NCBI GenBank assembly: GCA_026398675.1
Contig: JAPLSK010000098.1
Location: forward strand, 1-7,278
Reading direction: 5' to 3'
DNA from: a bacterium
GTDB lineage: Bacteria > RBG-13-66-14
Length of the DNA stretch: 7,278 nt
Part shown: positions 1-6,363 of the stretch, piece by piece
How positions within the stretch are numbered: the first letter of the stretch is position 1
Layout of the letters: the number at the start of each line of letters is the position of its first letter
Program-made: the position numbers and the translations under genes
Notes under the pieces: model-generated
Told to the model about the DNA's origin: nothing
What the model saw: the letters and a program-made list of their open reading frames with translations, nothing else
Database searches by the model: none

Positions 1-212
1 CCGGCAATCCTCGACGTGCCGGCGATGGACGCCGGGTTCGTGAGCGACAGGCTGCCGGGGTCCCAGAGGCCGAGGACGGTGTTGCCCAGGGCCATGCCGC
101 GGGCGTCGGCGAGGGGTACCGGCTCGCCGGGCCGCCCGAGGGCGTAGAGGGAGTACCCCAGCGCCAGGGACGGCAGGAGTACGAGCAGAAGCAGGACGCG
201 GGTTTTATTCAT
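1..212 (-). CDS. N-terminal part of a secreted outer-membrane-type protein (runs off the window)
   Basis: Seen: an open frame of 70 codons from an ATG at 210-212 to the left edge, so the C-terminus is outside the window. It begins MNKTR, then a leucine-rich hydrophobic stretch (residues 6-18) ending in ALG before Y20, a good signal peptidase I site. The mature start reads GRPGEPVPLADARGMALGNT, then NPASIAG. Known: a pattern of 'ARGMALGN...D...NPA' just after a signal peptide recurs in outer membrane beta-barrel proteins of the PorV/UPF0164/FadL-like kind. Inference: this is an outer membrane protein of such a family; the barrel itself cannot be seen. The start lies 4 bases after the stop of the propeller lipoprotein gene. 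The nearest purine-rich sequence (GGAG, about 13 bases upstream) is rather far away, so translation is probably coupled to the gene before it. Sure of the gene and of export; only moderately sure of the family. Confidence 0.72.
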   Translation of the reverse strand, partial: MNKTRVLLLLVLLPSLALGYSLYALGRPGEPVPLADARGMALGNTVLGLWDPGSLSLTNPASIAGTSRIA

Positions 213-216
213 GCTG

Positions 217-1059
217 TTAATAGGACTCCGGCCAGTGCGTGAGCTGAAAGACTTCCCCCGAATCCAGCTCGTAAAGGTAGAGCTGCGACACGATTCGCCC
301 GTTACGGCTGGGGCCGCTTCTGGCGAAAACGATGGACGAGCCGTCGGGTGACCACTCGGGGAAAGCGCCCTCTACCAGTTTTTCCTCAATGCTCGATTCC
401 AGATCGTAGACGTAAATAGTACCTTCGAATTCATCGGAATAGAATGGACGGGTGTAGGCAATGAGCTTTCCGTCGGGCGACCAAACGGGGTAATTGAGGT
501 CCGGCTCGATATCCAACTCCATAACGCTGTCTTTGTTGAAGTCATAAACGCTAAGACCGAACGACTCGTTCACGAAAACGACCTCATCCCCTTGCGGGTT
601 CCAATCGGGCTGTAGACAGAAGAAGTCGGAACGGAAAACGACCTCGTCGTCGGGAATCGAATAGATGGTCAGATCCTCGGAGCACTGGTATGCGATCAGG
701 TCATCAGAATCATTTATGGATGCCGCGGTACCGTCAGTAGAAGGCAGGGGGGTGGATAACCCGGATACCGTGTCATAGATGCTGAATGAGCCATCATCCT
801 CTACCAAAACATCCGGTGAATTGTGGAACCAGCACACATCATCCGCTTCGTACCCCGTATAACGCTCAATTCCATCGGACAAATCCAAGAGGTACAGATT
901 GGAACCATGCTCGGGATTTGAATATACATACGCTATCGTGCCTGTTGGCGACCAGGATGAATAGGTGCGCAGATAAAATTCTTCAAAAATGGTGAAATAA
1001 CAACCTAACAGAAGCAAAATCAGAATAAAAGAAGTAGGGATTAACGTTTTGGAAACCAT
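217..1059 (-). CDS. TolB-like beta-propeller lipoprotein
   Basis: 280 residues. Seen: a hydrophobic N-terminus ending in the lipobox LLLGC (Cys20), so the mature protein should be lipid-anchored in the envelope. The rest carries repeated strand motifs of the WD40-like/TolB propeller (PD40) kind: SWSPTG at 35-40, WNPQGDEVVF at 153-162, WSPDGKLIAY at 193-202 and WSPDGSSIVF at 236-245, with weaker copies between. Known: such propellers are usually binding platforms, as in TolB; there is no sign of an enzyme. The length fits one propeller of roughly five to six blades. The ATG at 1057-1059 has a GGTGA a few bases upstream. The gene begins 12 bases after the DNRLRE lipoprotein gene and ends 4 bases before the next start, so it is probably in the same operon. 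Odd: sampled lines are about 50-57% GC, against about 75% in a sampled line of the TPR gene. The ligand is unknown. Confidence 0.82.
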   Translation of the reverse strand: MVSKTLIPTSFILILLLLGCYFTIFEEFYLRTYSSWSPTGTIAYVYSNPEHGSNLYLLDLSDGIERYTGYEADDVCWFHNSPDVLVEDDGSFSIYDTVSGLSTPLPSTDGTAASINDSDDLIAYQCSEDLTIYSIPDDEVVFRSDFFCLQPDWNPQGDEVVFVNESFGLSVYDFNKDSVMELDIEPDLNYPVWSPDGKLIAYTRPFYSDEFEGTIYVYDLESSIEEKLVEGAFPEWSPDGSSIVFARSGPSRNGRIVSQLYLYELDSGEVFQLTHWPESY

Positions 1060-1071
1060 ACGTCACCACGT

Positions 1072-2358
1072 TCAATATGAGGTCGCACGCTCCTCCGGCT
1101 CGCGGTCGTACCAGTAATCCGGCGGGAGGGTGTACTTGACGACCAGGCGGGGCCGGCGGCTCTCCGCGGCCTCCTGGGTCCACAGGCGGATGGGGTCCTC
1201 GTAGCCCTGCTCCGTGGCCAACTTGATCACCAGACCGTGCTGGTCCTCCTCCCCCGTAATCCAGTCCTGGATGATGGAGGTGACGTCTATCTTGACGTAG
1301 CCGGGCGGGGCGGGGTCGAGCTGGCCGGTCACCTGGGTGTCGGAGAGCGCCAGCCGCCGCAGGTCGCCCTGGTCGTCCCCCTCGGAGAAGTCATCCTCGA
1401 GGGGATGCACGGCGATGCCGACCACGCTGTCGCGGCCGGGGAAGTCCGAGTAAAGCTCCAGCTCGGCCAGGTTGACCGTGGCCTCGTCGGGGAGAAGTGA
1501 GAGATCGAAGTTGAAGACCAGCCGCCCGCCGGTGCCGAAGGTCGCGCAGAGCGGCAGCTCCGCGGTCGAGCCGTAAATCCGCGAGTCGGGCTGCGAGAGG
1601 TCGTCCGCGATGACCACGTCCTGCCAGGCCTCCAGCGAGGCCTCCTTCTTTTCCCCCGAGGCGGACTCCCACACGACCACCAGGTGGGGGCGGTTGCTCG
1701 GGGTGTCTATATCGTCGGAGTAGAACTCCTTGACGACCCGGGCGGCGGCCTCGTCCTGGGCTTTCAAAAGCAGGCCGTTCTCGTCGTCGGGGTTGTCCAG
1801 CCACCAGGCGACCAGGGAGGTCACGTCGAAGCTCCTGATTTCGCCGTAGCCCGTGGGGGGCTCGTCGAGGACGAAGGAGCCGAAGGGACCGTCGTAATCC
1901 GCGCCGGGGTCGTCCCAGTCCTCGTCCTCGGTGCGCGTGAGCCAGGTGGTCTCGTCGTGCTCCCACTCGTTCGTAACCGCGTAGACGTCCACGGTCAGGT
2001 TCCCCTGGGAGAAGGGGCGCCAGTTGGCGATGCCGGGGGCCTCGGCGTAGTAGTACTCCACCCGGGCGCGGTACAGGCTCTCCGACGTCACCTCGTCGGG
2101 CAGGTCGGCGATTTTGAAGTTCACCAGGCAGCGGACCAGGGTGTCGTCCACCCGGCCCACGGAATCCACGAGCGCGCCGTTGGTGTTGCCGTAGCCGTAG
2201 TAGCCGGTGTCCGCCCATCCCGGGCCGGGCTCGAGGATGAGGGTCAGGACTTCCTGGTCCGGGCGGTCGTTGAGCTCGCCCCCCAGGGGATTGTCGGACC
2301 CCGGCTCGCAGCCGGCGACCAGGAGCGCGGCAAAAATCAAAAAAATCGGTAGTCTCAC
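1072..2358 (-). CDS. Lipoprotein with two DNRLRE domains
   Basis: 428 residues. Seen: a signal sequence with lipobox LVAGC (Cys17) followed by Glu, so an outer-membrane-directed lipoprotein is likely. The mature part is very acidic and consists of two homologous halves. Half one (about 37-230) has an N-terminal strand region, TNEWEHDETTW (129-139), FDVTSLVAWW (177-186) and closes with RPHLVVVW (223-230). Half two (about 240-410) has the matching IDVTSIIQDW (357-366) and RPRLVVKY (402-409). Known: this 'DVTs.v..W ... rP.LvV.Y' layout is that of the DNRLRE domain, a beta-sandwich found in secreted and surface proteins and related to carbohydrate-binding module family 96. Inference: a surface binding or adhesion protein; no catalytic domain is attached. 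The start is GTG at 2356-2358, supported by a GAGG five bases upstream. It lies 28 bases after the TPR gene and 12 before the propeller gene. Ligand unknown. Confidence 0.85.
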   Translation of the reverse strand: MRLPIFLIFAALLVAGCEPGSDNPLGGELNDRPDQEVLTLILEPGPGWADTGYYGYGNTNGALVDSVGRVDDTLVRCLVNFKIADLPDEVTSESLYRARVEYYYAEAPGIANWRPFSQGNLTVDVYAVTNEWEHDETTWLTRTEDEDWDDPGADYDGPFGSFVLDEPPTGYGEIRSFDVTSLVAWWLDNPDDENGLLLKAQDEAAARVVKEFYSDDIDTPSNRPHLVVVWESASGEKKEASLEAWQDVVIADDLSQPDSRIYGSTAELPLCATFGTGGRLVFNFDLSLLPDEATVNLAELELYSDFPGRDSVVGIAVHPLEDDFSEGDDQGDLRRLALSDTQVTGQLDPAPPGYVKIDVTSIIQDWITGEEDQHGLVIKLATEQGYEDPIRLWTQEAAESRRPRLVVKYTLPPDYWYDREPEERATSY

Positions 2359-2367
2359 CTGGACCTC
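2356..2367 (-). promoter_or_regulatory. Ribosome binding site and GTG start of the DNRLRE lipoprotein gene
   Basis: On the minus strand GAGG (2364-2367) stands five bases before GTG (2356-2358). This decides for the GTG start, and the signal peptide begins directly there (MRLPIFLIF). Confidence 0.6.
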
Positions 2368-2386
2368 GGTGGGATCGTGGAGTTTA

Positions 2387-4066
2387 TTACAGCTTCAGGT
2401 TGGCCGCCTCGGCGGTGAACTGGGCGGAGAGGTTCTCCAGCCTCTTCCTCTCGACGCGGTCGGTGGCGAGCTCGGACTCCTGGGTGTACAGCCGGGCGAT
2501 GGAGTAGTAAAGCTCGAGGGCCGTCGCGGTCGGGATGCCCAGTTGGAGCACCCCGGCGTAGGCGTCCACCGCCGCCTGGAGGTCGCCCCGCTCTTCGGCC
2601 AGCCGACCGGCGAGGATGCCCACCTCGGGATCCTTGGGGACCAGATGGCGCAGCGTCTGGAGGACGGCGTCGGCCTGCTCGAAGCAGCGCCCGGCGATGT
2701 AGGCGCGGACGAGCATCTTCTGGGTTGATGTCCCGGCGGGGTCGCGTTCGGCGGCGGCCTCGGCGTACTGGACGGCTTGGGAGAAGTCTCCCGCGGCGAG
2801 GTGGATCCGGGCCAGGCCACTGTAGCTGCGTGGGTCGTCGGGCGCGGCGCGGGTCGCGGCCTCGTAGCCCCTCGCGGCCAGGGACGGCTCGCCCTCGCGC
2901 TCGTAGGCCAGCCCGATGTTGTACAGGGCGTCGGGGTCGTCCCTCCGGGAGCCCAGGACGGTCCGGTAGGAGTTCCTGGCGGCGACGTAATCGCCGGCGG
3001 CCAGGGCGTCGCCGCCCAGCCAGCGGTAGAGCTCCACCGGCGCCGTGGAGTAGGGCACCCGGTGGGTGCCGGCGGCGGCGGTGAGCTCCAACTCGCGCTG
3101 GGCGGCCTGGGAGTCCCCCGCTTCGTAGAGGCACCGGGCGAGGTGGTAGTGCGCGCGCGCCGGCAGAGGGTCGTACTCGAGCGCCTCCGAGCAGGCCAGA
3201 ATCGCCCACCGTTGGCCCAGCGGTAGATTCTCGAAGCCCTTAACCGGCACGGCGGGCTGGTCGGGGAGCGGCAGCTCGATGGCGGGCTCGTAGCCCTCTC
3301 CCAAGTCCAGGGCCAGGGCGATGGACGCCGCGGCGTAGAAGCAGCCCGGGACCTTTGGGGCGCTCTGCAGAATCTTCGTCAATTGCTCCAGGGCCAGGAT
3401 GTCGTTGCCCTCTGCCAGGGATAGCCAGGCCAGTCGGGGCCGCAGGCGGTAGGCGTCCTTGGGCGAGGTCTCCGTCCCCTCGGAGAGTATCGCCCGGGCC
3501 TTCTCCAGGTTGTCGAGGCCGATGCAGGTGTCGGCGAGGTTCACGTAACCGGATCCGAGGCCGGGGTCTATGTCTATGGCCTTGGTGAACTCCTCGGCGG
3601 CGTCGGCGAGCTGGCCCGCGGCGGAATAAATCACCCCGCGCCCGTAGGCGTGCCAGGCCCGGGACAGCCCCAGCCGCTCCGCCTGTTTGAGCTGCTCCCG
3701 CGCCCGGTAGAAATCGCGGTGGTGCGCGTGGTACAGGGCGAGCTGGAAGCTGTAGAAGGGGTCGTCGGGGTGCGCGTCGCGGTCGGCGATGAGGCGGTTA
3801 CGGGCGGCCTCGAGGCCGTAGGTGCCGGCCAGGGCCGCCAGACGTCCCTCCGCCGCCTCGTAGTTCGTCGGGTCCAGGGAAAGCACCGTCTCGTACTCGA
3901 TGAGCGCCTCGTCGGGAAAACCCTCGTCCAGGAGCACGTTGGCCGTGAGGAGGTGCGGCTCCGGATCCTCGCGGCGGGTGAGGACGAAAATGAGCGTCGC
4001 CGCGAGAGCCGCGAAGGCCGCGGCGCACCAGATGATAAGGCGTTTGGTCTTCTTTTCGAGCGCCAT
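2387..4066 (-). CDS. Membrane-anchored TPR-repeat protein
   Basis: 559 residues. Seen: a basic N-terminus (MALEKKTKRL) followed by one hydrophobic helix at about 9-29. By the positive-inside rule the rest should face the periplasm. It is filled with about eleven helix-pair repeats of the tetratricopeptide type, for instance near 138-167 (ending AIDIDP), 173-202, 303-332, 344-373, 378-407 (ALYNIGLAYEREGEPSLAAR), 413-442 (ending AAERDP), 447-476 and 482-511. A less regular stretch with several prolines lies at about 255-285. Known: TPR arrays are protein-binding scaffolds, often in envelope complexes. No enzyme domain is visible. The ATG at 4064-4066 has AAGGGG eight bases upstream, and that site overlaps the stop codon of the ABC ATPase gene, so the two are probably translationally coupled. 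Inference: a periplasmic scaffold working with the neighbouring lipoproteins. The fold is certain; the partner is unknown. Confidence 0.9.
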   Translation of the reverse strand: MALEKKTKRLIIWCAAAFAALAATLIFVLTRREDPEPHLLTANVLLDEGFPDEALIEYETVLSLDPTNYEAAEGRLAALAGTYGLEAARNRLIADRDAHPDDPFYSFQLALYHAHHRDFYRAREQLKQAERLGLSRAWHAYGRGVIYSAAGQLADAAEEFTKAIDIDPGLGSGYVNLADTCIGLDNLEKARAILSEGTETSPKDAYRLRPRLAWLSLAEGNDILALEQLTKILQSAPKVPGCFYAAASIALALDLGEGYEPAIELPLPDQPAVPVKGFENLPLGQRWAILACSEALEYDPLPARAHYHLARCLYEAGDSQAAQRELELTAAAGTHRVPYSTAPVELYRWLGGDALAAGDYVAARNSYRTVLGSRRDDPDALYNIGLAYEREGEPSLAARGYEAATRAAPDDPRSYSGLARIHLAAGDFSQAVQYAEAAAERDPAGTSTQKMLVRAYIAGRCFEQADAVLQTLRHLVPKDPEVGILAGRLAEERGDLQAAVDAYAGVLQLGIPTATALELYYSIARLYTQESELATDRVERKRLENLSAQFTAEAANLKL

Positions 4067-4079
4067 TACTCGCGCCCCT

Positions 4080-4919
4080 TCAACGCCGGCCGCGGGGCCG
4101 GGAGGTCGTCGGAGTTCTCCGCTTCTCCTCCCGTACCAGGCGGCCGTCGTGGAGGTGGAGGATGCGGCGCGCCGCGGAGGACACCTCGGTGTCGTGGGTG
4201 ACCACGATGATGGTCTGACCGTCTCCGTGGAGCTTCCGGAACATGTGCATAATCTCTACGCCGGTTTTGGAGTCCAGGTTTCCCGTGGGCTCGTCGGCCA
4301 ACAGAATCGAGGGGTGGGTGACCAGGGCGCGGGCGATAGCCACGCGTTGCCGCTGGCCGCCCGAGAGCTCGCTGGGCTTGTGGTCCATCCGGTCGGCCAG
4401 GTCCACCGCCGCCAGGGCCCACCGGGCCTGCTCCATCCGCTCGGACGGCGGGATGCGGGAGTAGACGAGCGGTAGCTCCACGTTGACCAGGGCGCTGGCC
4501 CGCGGCAAGAGGTTGAACGTCTGGAAGACGAAGCCGATGCGCCGGTTGCGGATGTCGGCCAGTTGGTCGTCGTCCAGCTCGCTGACCAGCTCCCCGGCCA
4601 GCTTGTAAGACCCCGAGGTGGGAGTGTCCAGGCAGCCGATAAGGTTCATCAGGGTGGACTTGCCCGACCCCGAGGGGCCCATGATGGAGACGTACTCGCC
4701 GGAGGCGATGTCCAGGTCCACCCCGTCCAGGGCGCGGACCTCCACCTCCCCCATTTGGTAAATCTTCGAAAGGCCGCGGACCTCGATGAGCGGGGTTTCC
4801 GGGACAGGCGGAGGCGGGGGAGGAGGCTCTTCCCCGGCCTTCCGCGACAGGCGCCACAGATCGAAGTCCCCCTCGTAGAGACGGTTCAGCCGGCGGACCT
4901 CCTGCAGCGGCTCGGACAT
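4080..4919 (-). CDS. ABC transporter ATP-binding protein, MacB/LolD type
   Basis: 279 residues. Seen: all ATPase motifs are intact: Walker A GPSGSGKS (81-88), Q-loop Gln133 in VFQTFNLLP, signature LSGGQ (185-189), Walker B ILLADE (205-210), D-loop GNLD (213-216) and switch His242 in VTHD. The stretches YQMGEVEVRALDGVDL and FVFQTFNLLP are typical of the MacB/LolD/FtsE family, whose members energise an FtsX/MacB-like permease in the inner membrane. Odd: about 43 residues precede the normal family start (LIEVRGLSKIY). This extension holds a run of seven prolines (32-38). The C-terminus is a short basic tail. The ATG at 4917-4919 has GAGAG about eight bases upstream, and the next Met is residue 56, so the extension is probably made. 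Neighbours: an HlyD-type adaptor gene 346 bases upstream and a TPR gene 13 bases downstream. No permease gene is present. Substrate unknown; MacAB-like export or lipoprotein/envelope traffic are both possible. Confidence 0.95.
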   Translation of the reverse strand: MSEPLQEVRRLNRLYEGDFDLWRLSRKAGEEPPPPPPPVPETPLIEVRGLSKIYQMGEVEVRALDGVDLDIASGEYVSIMGPSGSGKSTLMNLIGCLDTPTSGSYKLAGELVSELDDDQLADIRNRRIGFVFQTFNLLPRASALVNVELPLVYSRIPPSERMEQARWALAAVDLADRMDHKPSELSGGQRQRVAIARALVTHPSILLADEPTGNLDSKTGVEIMHMFRKLHGDGQTIIVVTHDTEVSSAARRILHLHDGRLVREEKRRTPTTSRPRGRR

Positions 4920-4945
4920 GAATTATCTCTCGTCGGTTGATAGCC

Positions 4946-5023
4946 GGATGCCCCGGCCCGTGCGGGGGGTCAGACAAGGGGTTTACCCCTTGCCCCCATC
5001 TTAGGATGCCCCGGCTTACGCGG
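4946..5023. repeat. Imperfect 20-base direct repeat flanking a hairpin
   Basis: GGATGCCCCGGC occurs at 4946-4957 and again at 5004-5015. The similarity continues to 4965 and 5023, giving 16 of 20 matching bases, and all four differences are transitions. The two copies are 58 bases apart and enclose the perfect hairpin at 4975-4992. The arrangement could be a small interspersed intergenic element or the scar of a local duplication. Confidence 0.55.
4975..4992. other. Perfect stem-loop in the leader of the ABC ATPase gene
   Basis: CAAGGGG (4975-4981) and CCCCTTG (4986-4992) form a 7-base-pair perfect stem around the loop TTTA. A G-run at 4964-4969 and a C-run at 4993-4997 could lengthen the stem after a small bulge. 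No T-run follows on either strand, so it does not look like a classical terminator. It lies 55 bases before the ATPase start codon and could affect leader structure. Confidence 0.5.
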
Positions 5024-5080
5024 AGGTCAATTCTTGATTCCGGACTGCGCCCGTCCGTCCTGAGTTGGCAACGCGCCAGG

Positions 5081-5274
5081 GGCGGCCGCGGGTCACTCCT
5101 CAGCTATACCCCTATTTTACAGAACGCAGACCCTCGTTACCTCTCTCCCGGCCGTGGGCGGATATCGTCAACGGCCAGAAGCGAGACTTCGCCCCCACCC
5201 TGCTCTGCAAGTTCTCCGTAAAGCCACCGCTCCGGCCCACCCTCCCGGCCGCGGCGGACGCGGGCTCACTCCTC
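5081..5274. repeat. Direct repeat: 3' end of the adaptor gene copied in the gap
   Basis: The segment 5253-5274, which contains the last two Glu codons and the stop codon of the adaptor gene, is matched by 5081-5101 with one mismatch and one missing base (20 of 22). The shared core on the plus strand is TCACTCCTC preceded by CGCGGG. The copies are about 170 bases apart. GC-rich sequence makes chance similarity easier, so this is only moderately convincing. Confidence 0.45.
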
Positions 5275-6363
5275 TTCCTCCTCCACGACCACCTCGGCCA
5301 CGGTCACCCGGCCCCCGTGCTCCAGCTCGCGCAGCTCCTTGTACGGGCCGCTGATCACCACGTCGCCCTCCGCAACCCCATCCTTGATTTCGATGAAGGC
5401 CTCGTCCGAAATCCCCGTCACGACGGGGCGGAAGGACACCGTTTCGCCCTCGAGGACGAAAACCCCCTCGACCTCGTCCCAGTCGTTGGGGAGCTTGTAG
5501 TCCTCCCCGAGCCATTCCAGCACCGTCTTGCGGTCCCGGACGACCACGGCGGAGATGGGCACGGAGATGGCGTCCTCGGCGGTGTCGGTGGTTATCTCCA
5601 CCGTGGCGCTCATCCCGGGGAGCACCGTCGCCGGCAGCTGGTCGGTGATGACCACCTTTATCTCGAAGTTGACCACCTCGGCCTCGGAGCCGGAGGCGGA
5701 GGTCTTGGCGGAGCGGGCTATCTCGGAGACGTAGCCGGCGAAGCTCTGGCGCGGGAAGGCCTCGATCTCCACCCTGGCCGGCTGGTTGAGCTCCAGGGAG
5801 ACGACGTCGGTCTCGTCAATCTCGGCCTCCACCTTCATCCCCTCGAGGCTGGCGATGGTGGCCAGGGGGACGACGGTGAAGGTGGGGGGGTAGGCGATGT
5901 CGCCCTCCTCGAAGTTCAGCGCGACGACGACGCCGTCCATGGGTGAGGAGTAGCGGGTTTTGTCCACGGAGTCTCGCGCGGCGCGGATCGAGGCCAGGGC
6001 GCCCCAGGACTGGCTTTTCGCCGTCTCGTACTGCGCCCGGGCCACCTGGAGCTGCGTCTGTGTAGCCTCCCACTCCTGCTTGGAGATCAGGCCGTCGTCG
6101 TAGAGCTTCTGCTGCCGGGTGAAGTTGTCCTCGGCCTGGGTCAGGGTGGCCTGGGCCAGGTCGAGCTGGGCCTGGGCGGCGGAGTAGCCGGCCTGGCTCT
6201 GGCTCAAGAGGCTCTGCGACTGGTCGGGGTCTATTTCCAGAATCAGGTCGCCCTCGTGGACCTGCTGGCCCTCCACGACGGCCACTCGGACTATCTCGCC
6301 CGCGGTGAGCGCCACCAGGTTCACCTCGATGGCGGGGCGGATGTGCCCCGGCCCGGAGACCAC
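5266..6363 (-). CDS. HlyD/MacA-type periplasmic adaptor, N-terminus missing
   Basis: 365 residues readable from GTG at 6361-6363. Seen in order: first lipoyl-like half domain (about 12-46, AGEIVRVAVVEGQQVHEGDL), a long Gln/Ala-rich helical hairpin (about 47-136), second lipoyl half (about 139-165, SSPMDGVVVALNFEEGDIAY), beta-barrel (about 175-255, ending LPGMSATVEI), membrane-proximal domain (about 262-355) and an acidic tail VVVEEEEE. Known: such adaptors (membrane fusion proteins) link an inner-membrane ABC or RND pump to the outer membrane; MacA with MacB is the closest model. Odd: family members begin with a signal or membrane anchor of about 40-50 residues before the VVSG...GxIRP strand. 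Here it is absent. Homology can be read a few codons upstream of the GTG (TLES), then the sequence becomes the end of the folD frame. No ribosome binding site precedes the GTG. Without an anchor it would stay in the cytoplasm, so it is probably a broken gene or an assembly chimera. Confidence 0.85.
   Translation of the reverse strand: MVSGPGHIRPAIEVNLVALTAGEIVRVAVVEGQQVHEGDLILEIDPDQSQSLLSQSQAGYSAAQAQLDLAQATLTQAEDNFTRQQKLYDDGLISKQEWEATQTQLQVARAQYETAKSQSWGALASIRAARDSVDKTRYSSPMDGVVVALNFEEGDIAYPPTFTVVPLATIASLEGMKVEAEIDETDVVSLELNQPARVEIEAFPRQSFAGYVSEIARSAKTSASGSEAEVVNFEIKVVITDQLPATVLPGMSATVEITTDTAEDAISVPISAVVVRDRKTVLEWLGEDYKLPNDWDEVEGVFVLEGETVSFRPVVTGISDEAFIEIKDGVAEGDVVISGPYKELRELEHGGRVTVAEVVVEEEEE

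Larger units (their letters stand above)
4920..5265. other. 346-base gap with repeats and a hairpin, no gene seen
   Basis: No frame on either strand looks like a protein. The gap separates the adaptor gene from the ABC ATPase gene. It holds a perfect hairpin with flanking direct repeats (4946-5023) and a copy of the adaptor gene's 3' end (5081-5101). The middle (about 5103-5120) is AT-richer; the minus strand there reads TAAAATAGGGGTATAGC, which could be part of a promoter, but I found no matching -35 box. A minus-strand TTGACC at about 5027-5032 has no -10 box at a normal distance. I therefore cannot say whether the ATPase gene has its own promoter. Confidence 0.6.

Noticed and set aside
217..1059. 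Low-GC gene as a phage or mobile element gene
   Set aside because: The protein is a plain lipoprotein propeller, and no integrase, transposase or terminal repeats are nearby.
1684..2352. Long open frame on the plus strand opposite the DNRLRE gene
   Set aside because: It lies wholly opposite a convincing gene; the low-complexity V/G/L-rich translation is typical of the complement of GC-rich coding DNA and has no motif.
4066..4977. Longer alternative minus-strand frame over the ABC ATPase gene
   Set aside because: It has none of the ATPase motifs and is a proline/glycine/arginine-rich shadow; the frame ending at 4080 holds every ABC motif.
4975..4992. Hairpin read as a rho-independent terminator
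   Set aside because: No T-run follows on either strand, and it lies close to the ATPase start rather than after the adaptor gene.
5227..5257. Possible terminator hairpin after the adaptor gene
   Set aside because: The stem is broken by an internal loop and is followed on the minus strand only by CTTT, not a real T-run.
5065..5946. 293-residue plus-strand frame opposite the adaptor gene and part of the gap
   Set aside because: The translation is H/G/D/L-rich shadow sequence without domains, while the minus strand carries clear adaptor domains.
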